Assembly (NCBI GenBank): GCA_934646115.1
Contig: CAKUEM010000005.1
Location: forward strand, 1-64,000
Length of the DNA: 64,000 nt
DNA from: an uncultured Oscillospiraceae bacterium
Lineage (GTDB): Bacteria > Bacillota > Clostridia > Oscillospirales > JAAYXM01
Reading direction: 5' to 3'
In this document: piece after piece, positions 62,536 to 64,000 of the stretch
How the letters are laid out: each line of letters begins with the position of its first letter
Numbering within the stretch: position 1 is the stretch's first letter
Program-made: the position numbers and the translations under genes
The notes under the pieces: model-generated
What the model was told of the DNA's origin: nothing
Database searches by the model: none
Seen by the model: the letters and a program-made list of their open reading frames with translations, nothing else

Positions 62536-63039
62536 ATGAAGGTCATCAATGAAAAAGGAAAGCTTTTTGGCATTATCAATCCGGTCGATCTCCTGATCGT
62601 ACTGGCCATTCTTGCTGTCGTTGCGGCAGCATGCGTGAAGTTTTTAAAAGAGCCGGTTCAGGCGGTCACATCGACCAAGCAGGATATGTATGTCACGCTG
62701 CGCATCCGCGGGGCAATGCCCTCGCTTGCAGACGCGGTGTTGCAGATCCAGCCGGGCGAGAAGCTCGTTGCCGGAAACGATTATATCGCCGGCGCAGAGA
62801 TCATCTCCGTTGCGGCAGAGCCGTATATCTACTCGGTTGCAACCGCTGACGGCGCAACGGTCAGCTCGACCGACCCGACAAAGCAGGACGTGCTTGTTGT
62901 GATCAAAAGCAGCGCAACGCCGGACAGCCCGGTTTTAAAAATCGGCAACCAGGAAATTCGCGCCGGGCGCGGCTTTACATTTAAAACGAATTTAGTGGAA
63001 GTCAACGCGACCATAGAATCGGTGAGATTTGATGGATAG
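62536..63039 (+). CDS. DUF4330 domain protein
   Basis: The 167-residue protein begins with KGKLFGIINPVDLLIVLAIL and one membrane helix (about 18-38), then an extracytoplasmic beta-rich domain with KLVAGNDYIAGAEIIS. It matches the DUF4330 pattern, of unknown function. GGAGGG precedes the ATG. It overlaps the next gene by 8 bases, and such genes are commonly found with wall polysaccharide genes, so a role in export or assembly is a reasonable guess. Confidence 0.8.
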   Translation: MKVINEKGKLFGIINPVDLLIVLAILAVVAAACVKFLKEPVQAVTSTKQDMYVTLRIRGAMPSLADAVLQIQPGEKLVAGNDYIAGAEIISVAAEPYIYSVATADGATVSSTDPTKQDVLVVIKSSATPDSPVLKIGNQEIRAGRGFTFKTNLVEVNATIESVRFDG

Positions 63040-64000
63040 CGTTCTCATGCAGTGCATGATCGCGCGGATCGCGATCTTTTTCCGCGGCGTCTTTCCGAAC
63101 AGCGTCTTCGCCCGGATGTGCCGCGCGATCAAAGAAAGCTATCTGCGCTCAGCAACCTGCCGCGCGCTCTGCGCGTTTCTTTCCATCCCGTCTGCCGTCG
63201 TGTATTCGCGCCTGTACCGGATGGCAAACCGCATTAATCTTGCGCTGTTTCACTTTGGCGAAAAAATCTCCGGCACGGTGGATCAAAGCCGGATCTTTCG
63301 CGCGTGCCGCGCGTTTCGCAGCAGCAATTTCGTGTCGCACAGCGCTATTTTAAGCTGGATCCGCCGCGTGGGCATGCGCGGACTTCTCATCATCGCGTTC
63401 GGCATGTATCTGCCGCTCGATTATCTGATCCGCGACGTGCTGCAGCTTGAATCGATCGGCACGATCTGGGACGAGGCATTTATGCTGTTTTGCGCGCTGT
63501 ATATCGTCTGGCGGCTCGTGATCACGCGGCGCGAGCAGGTCAAACCGCGCATCACTCCGGTGGACGCGCCGCTTCTGCTCTTTTTTGGCATCGGGCTTCT
63601 CGTGATGGCGATGGTCAGCCCGGATATACGCATCGCGATCGCGGGCTACCGCGCCGTGTTCCAGTTTATGCTCTGGTTCTTTATCCTCACGCGGCTGATC
63701 GAGAATAATCGCGACCTGCGCATTTTTTATTATAGTATGTGCACGATGGCGGTCGCGGTCGGTCTTCATGGAATTTATCAGTATATCGTCGGCGCACCCA
63801 TGCCCTCGCAGTGGGTCGCCGCGGCGGAAACCAGCATGCGCACGCGCGTCTATTCGATCACCGGCAGCCCGAATATCATGGGCGCCCTGATGGTCATGAC
63901 TGCGCCGATGCTTGCCGCCCTTGCCTATTACGTCAAGCCGATCTGGGCGAAATGCCTGATGTGGGCTTGCACCGGGGTGCTTTGCCTCGCTGTGCTCGCC
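63032..64000 (+). CDS. O-antigen ligase/polymerase-like membrane protein (3' end outside window)
   Basis: The reading frame is open from an ATG at 63032 to the window edge (323 codons). After about 100 cytoplasmic residues rich in Arg, many membrane segments follow (LLIIAFGMYLPLDYLI, LLLFFGIGLLVMAMV, FQFMLWFFILTRLI and others) with the loop HGIYQYIVGAPMPSQW and the segment SITGSPNIMGALMVMTAPM, typical of Wzy/WaaL-type O-antigen ligase family proteins. It probably polymerises or ligates the wall polysaccharide made by the adjacent genes. Confidence 0.82.
   Translation, partial: MDSVLMQCMIARIAIFFRGVFPNSVFARMCRAIKESYLRSATCRALCAFLSIPSAVVYSRLYRMANRINLALFHFGEKISGTVDQSRIFRACRAFRSSNFVSHSAILSWIRRVGMRGLLIIAFGMYLPLDYLIRDVLQLESIGTIWDEAFMLFCALYIVWRLVITRREQVKPRITPVDAPLLLFFGIGLLVMAMVSPDIRIAIAGYRAVFQFMLWFFILTRLIENNRDLRIFYYSMCTMAVAVGLHGIYQYIVGAPMPSQWVAAAETSMRTRVYSITGSPNIMGALMVMTAPMLAALAYYVKPIWAKCLMWACTGVLCLAVLA

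Noticed and set aside
1..64000. tRNA, rRNA, CRISPR array or prophage
   Set aside because: No regularly spaced repeats, no tRNA or rRNA signatures and no phage structural genes were recognised.

Overview
The window looks like chromosome from an anaerobic, Gram-positive (monoderm) member of the Clostridia. The signs are an SLH-domain surface protein together with a CsaB-type pyruvyl transferase, a trimeric electron-bifurcating [FeFe]-hydrogenase with a sensory [FeFe]-hydrogenase beside it, a T-box leader, the gene order rpsO-pnp-M16 peptidase, a Firmicutes-style PhoP-PhoR/pst locus and an F-type ATP synthase whose c subunit carries a signal peptide. No tRNA, rRNA or CRISPR array was seen.

Layout. 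(1) 1-12.1 kb is an AT-richer, accessory-looking segment: the start of a secreted protein, a 1994-residue SLH-anchored heparinase II/III-type polysaccharide lyase, a decayed SDR oxidoreductase, an Old-Yellow-Enzyme-type reductase with a divergent AraC regulator, a D-2-hydroxyacid dehydrogenase, and remnants of IS1182- and IS3-family elements that mark the boundary with GC-richer core DNA. (2) 12.1-25.8 kb is housekeeping: transketolase, rpsO, pnp, an M16 peptidase, the ATP synthase operon and a divergent LysR regulator. (3) 25.8-28.4 kb is a T-box-controlled pair, a YkvI-like membrane transporter and an iron-containing alcohol dehydrogenase. (4) 28.4-35.1 kb is a complete phosphate module, pstSCAB-phoU-phoP-phoR, behind a PhoP-type direct-repeat promoter. 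(5) 35-38.3 kb holds a LysR regulator, a ProX/YbaK-type deacylase, proB and an EamA transporter. (6) 38.3-45.8 kb is the hydrogenase island hydC-hydB-hydA, a small thioredoxin-like ferredoxin, a PAS-bearing sensory hydrogenase and a SpoIIE phosphatase, behind a promoter with a Rex-like operator. (7) 45.8-55 kb contains a small cassette of unknown pathway (AAC(3)-like, TIM-barrel isomerase-like, cyclase-like), a lipid pair (UgtP/MGDG-synthase-like and PlsY-like), an ABC-F protein, ung, a ferredoxin-type aldo/keto reductase, a flavodiiron protein and rpmE. (8) 55-64 kb has an orphan sugar-binding lipoprotein with its AraC regulator, then envelope glycan genes: VanZ-like, glycosyltransferase, a glycosyltransferase-CsaB fusion, DUF4330 and an O-antigen-ligase-like protein running off the window.

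How parts work together. The CsaB half of the fusion protein should make the pyruvylated wall polysaccharide that SLH domains bind, so the two ends of the window are functionally linked: one makes the anchor, the other a surface lyase that uses it. The hydrogenase island combines H2 turnover (HydABC, probably redox-controlled by Rex) with H2 or redox sensing (HydS plus phosphatase). The pst-pho block is a self-contained phosphate-starvation circuit.

The most unusual observation is in the ATP synthase operon. There is no separate delta gene. Instead the alpha subunit has an extra N-terminal stretch of about 80 residues that resembles the C-terminal domain of delta. Also notable are a circularly permuted PstS, face-to-face overlapping promoters between the atp operon and a LysR gene, and the T-box in front of a transporter-dehydrogenase pair. 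All functional statements are read from sequence by eye; no database search was run.
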